Shown in pieces: positions 6,106 through 6,821 of a DNA stretch of 6,821 bases. The stretch covers positions 1 to 6,821 of the forward strand of contig JACMOT010000385.1 in NCBI GenBank assembly GCA_014377915.1. Direction: 5' to 3'. Made by a program: the position numbers and the translations under genes. Under the pieces are notes generated by a model. The model was not told where the DNA came from. It was given only the letters and a program-made list of their open reading frames with translations, and ran no database searches. This DNA is from Tardiphaga sp. GTDB taxonomy: Bacteria > Pseudomonadota > Alphaproteobacteria > Rhizobiales > Xanthobacteraceae. Position 1 is the stretch's first letter; each line of letters begins with the position of its first letter.

Positions 6106-6327
6106 GTGCCCGAACTGAAATTGCAGAGACTGCCGGACCGGACGCCGATCAAGCTGGCGATCACCGTCGCGCCTGATTTGCACCAGATGCTGCTGGATTA
6201 CGCCGCGCTCTACGCGGTGGCTTATGGTCGCGAGGAGGCCGTCACCGAGCTCGTGCCCGCGATGCTGGCCGCGTTTCTCGAAAGCGATCGTGCGTTTGCC
6301 AAGGCGCGCAAGACCGCAGAAGTGTAG
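6106..6327 (+). CDS. DUF2274 domain-containing protein
   Basis: A 73-residue protein of the DUF2274 family, which typically follows trbI in trb-type integrative elements of Proteobacteria; its biochemical role is not known. Recognisable features are the start PELKLQRLPDRTPIKLAITV, a helical middle (LHQMLLDYAALYAVAYGREEA) and the ending LESDRAFAKARKT. A strong AGGAGG (6094-6099), overlapping the trbI stop, lies 6 bases before GTG 6106. The 10-base spacing to trbI puts it in the same transcript. It has neither a signal peptide nor a membrane segment. The central part resembles small regulatory or antitoxin-like helical proteins in size only. Notably, the next gene continues in the same reading frame after a single TAG stop. 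Confidence 0.88.
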   Translation: MPELKLQRLPDRTPIKLAITVAPDLHQMLLDYAALYAVAYGREEAVTELVPAMLAAFLESDRAFAKARKTAEV

Positions 6328-6333
6328 ATTGCG

Positions 6334-6558
6334 ATGACGGAGGAGGATCGCCTCTGGTCAGCGAGGGACTTGGCGAGATTCCTCGGATATTCCGAAAGCA
6401 CCATTTGTAGAATGGTGTCACAGTGCCCTGAAAAGTTGCCGCCGCGCGTTGCGGCCTTGGCGAGGCCACGTTGGCTTCCGGAGGTTGCGCGAGAATGGGC
6501 AAGGACCAGCAGCGATCCACCGCTGGGACGGATCGGGCGACCTCGTAAAATCCACTAG
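6334..6558 (+). CDS. Small AlpA/MerR-like helix-turn-helix protein
   Basis: A 74-residue predicted DNA-binding protein. The HTH lies at about 8-30 (WSARDLARFLGYSESTICRM), the pattern of AlpA/excisionase-type winged HTH proteins. LPPRVAALARPRWLPEVAREW follows, giving the wing and a last helix. The tail GRIGRPRKIH contains a GRPRK core like an AT-hook. AlpA-like proteins in integrative elements act as excisionase directionality factors or activate integrase genes. The position between the trb genes and a tRNA supports such a role, but no integrase is in view. The start ATG 6334 has only a weak AGAAG (6318-6322) upstream, so translation may depend on coupling with the DUF2274 gene, whose TAG stop is 6 bases before and in frame. 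There are 123 bases between its stop and the tRNA. Confidence 0.8.
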   Translation: MTEEDRLWSARDLARFLGYSESTICRMVSQCPEKLPPRVAALARPRWLPEVAREWARTSSDPPLGRIGRPRKIH

Positions 6559-6628
6559 ATATCAGAGCGGGAAAGCCTCCGACTGTCCTGCTTTTAGACC
6601 TGTCCATCACGTTTCCGAGGTGAGCCAC

Positions 6629-6647
6629 TGTGCCAAATTGTGCCAAA
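6629..6647. repeat. Two copies of TGTGCCAAA with 10-bp period
   Basis: TGTGCCAAA occurs at 6629-6637 and 6639-6647, one helical turn apart, so both copies face the same side of the DNA. The pair lies about 35 bp from the tRNA 3' end. Such paired short direct repeats beside an attachment site are typical of arm sites for integrase or excisionase. No other copy was noticed in the window. Confidence 0.6.
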
Positions 6648-6656
6648 CCCCCGAGG

Positions 6657-6680
6657 AAATCCATTGAAATCAATGGATTT
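6657..6680. repeat. Perfect 10-bp-stem hairpin abutting the tRNA 3' end
   Basis: AAATCCATTG (6657-6666) and CAATGGATTT (6671-6680) are perfect reverse complements around AAAT. It ends exactly where the tRNA CCA (6681-6683, minus strand) begins. On the plus strand it is followed only by the last T of a TTTT run, so it could act as a weak terminator for the trb transcript. On the minus strand it lies just downstream of the tRNA and could help 3' processing or termination. It may also mark the recombinase core region of the element boundary. Confidence 0.6.
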
Positions 6681-6766
6681 TGGTGCGGTCGAGAAGACTC
6701 GAACTTCCACGGCCTTTCGGCCACAGCCACCTCAAGGCTGCGCGTCTACCATTCCGCCACGACCGC
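6681..6766 (-). tRNA. tRNA-Leu, anticodon GAG
   Basis: An 86-nt type II tRNA read on the minus strand. Acceptor arms GCGGTCG and CGACCGC pair perfectly, with discriminator A and an encoded CCA. The D arm is GCG/CGC. The anticodon arm is CAGCC-TTGAGGT-GGCTG with GAG at 34-36, reading CUC and CUU. The long variable arm GGCC-GAAA-GGCC marks a Leu/Ser-type tRNA. The T arm has the GG-TTCGAGT box. All stems form, so the gene looks functional. Its 3' end points toward the trb genes, consistent with use of the tRNA 3' end as an integration site. Confidence 0.95.
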
Positions 6767-6821
6767 ACGTGAACAGGCTCGACAGTCGCGAACCTAGGCA
6801 AGGCGCGGCCCCTAGCAGTGC

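Noticed and set aside
1..6821. CRISPR array, insertion sequence or rRNA
   Set aside because: No regularly spaced repeats, transposase-like frames with terminal inverted repeats, or rRNA signatures were seen.

Overview
The window looks like the edge of an integrative conjugative element, or of a remnant of one, in a GC-rich alphaproteobacterium. The style of the Trb proteins, the DUF2274 plus small HTH gene pair and the Dps sequence suggest a sphingomonad. That assignment is from family resemblance, not from a database search.

Layout, left to right. (1) Positions 1-261, minus strand: the first 87 codons of a Dps/ferritin-like gene that runs off the left edge. (2) Positions 262-959: about 700 bases without a convincing intact gene. 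It holds several short inverted repeats, a possible decayed FitA-type antitoxin gene, and a hairpin that covers the trbJ ribosome binding site. (3) Positions 960-6095, plus strand: five intact, tightly packed genes in the order trbJ, trbL, trbF, trbG, trbI. They encode the mating-pair-formation (type IV secretion) core: a periplasmic secreted protein, a polytopic inner-membrane protein, a VirB8-like scaffold, and VirB9- and VirB10-like envelope channel proteins. (4) Positions 6106-6558: a DUF2274 gene and a small AlpA-like helix-turn-helix gene, apparently the end of the same transcription unit. (5) Positions 6559-6680: a spacer with a 10-bp-period direct repeat and a perfect 10-bp-stem inverted repeat. 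(6) Positions 6681-6766, minus strand: a complete tRNA-Leu(GAG) gene with encoded CCA. Its 3' end faces the trb genes, the geometry expected where a tyrosine-recombinase element has integrated into a tRNA 3' end.

In this kind of element the usual order is trbB-C-D-E-J-(K)-L-F-G-(H)-I. Here trbJ has no trbB, C, D or E in front of it. The ATPases that power pilus assembly and DNA transfer (TrbB, TrbE) and the pilin (TrbC) are therefore not in this window, at least within about 700 bases upstream. The conjugation cluster is either rearranged, with those genes elsewhere, or truncated by a deletion. The trb genes that remain are open and look selectively maintained. A 14-bp perfect hairpin inside trbG, the SD-covering hairpin before trbJ, the repeats beside the tRNA and a changed ferroxidase-site residue in Dps are the most notable sequence-level oddities. 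I see no clearly new biological system.
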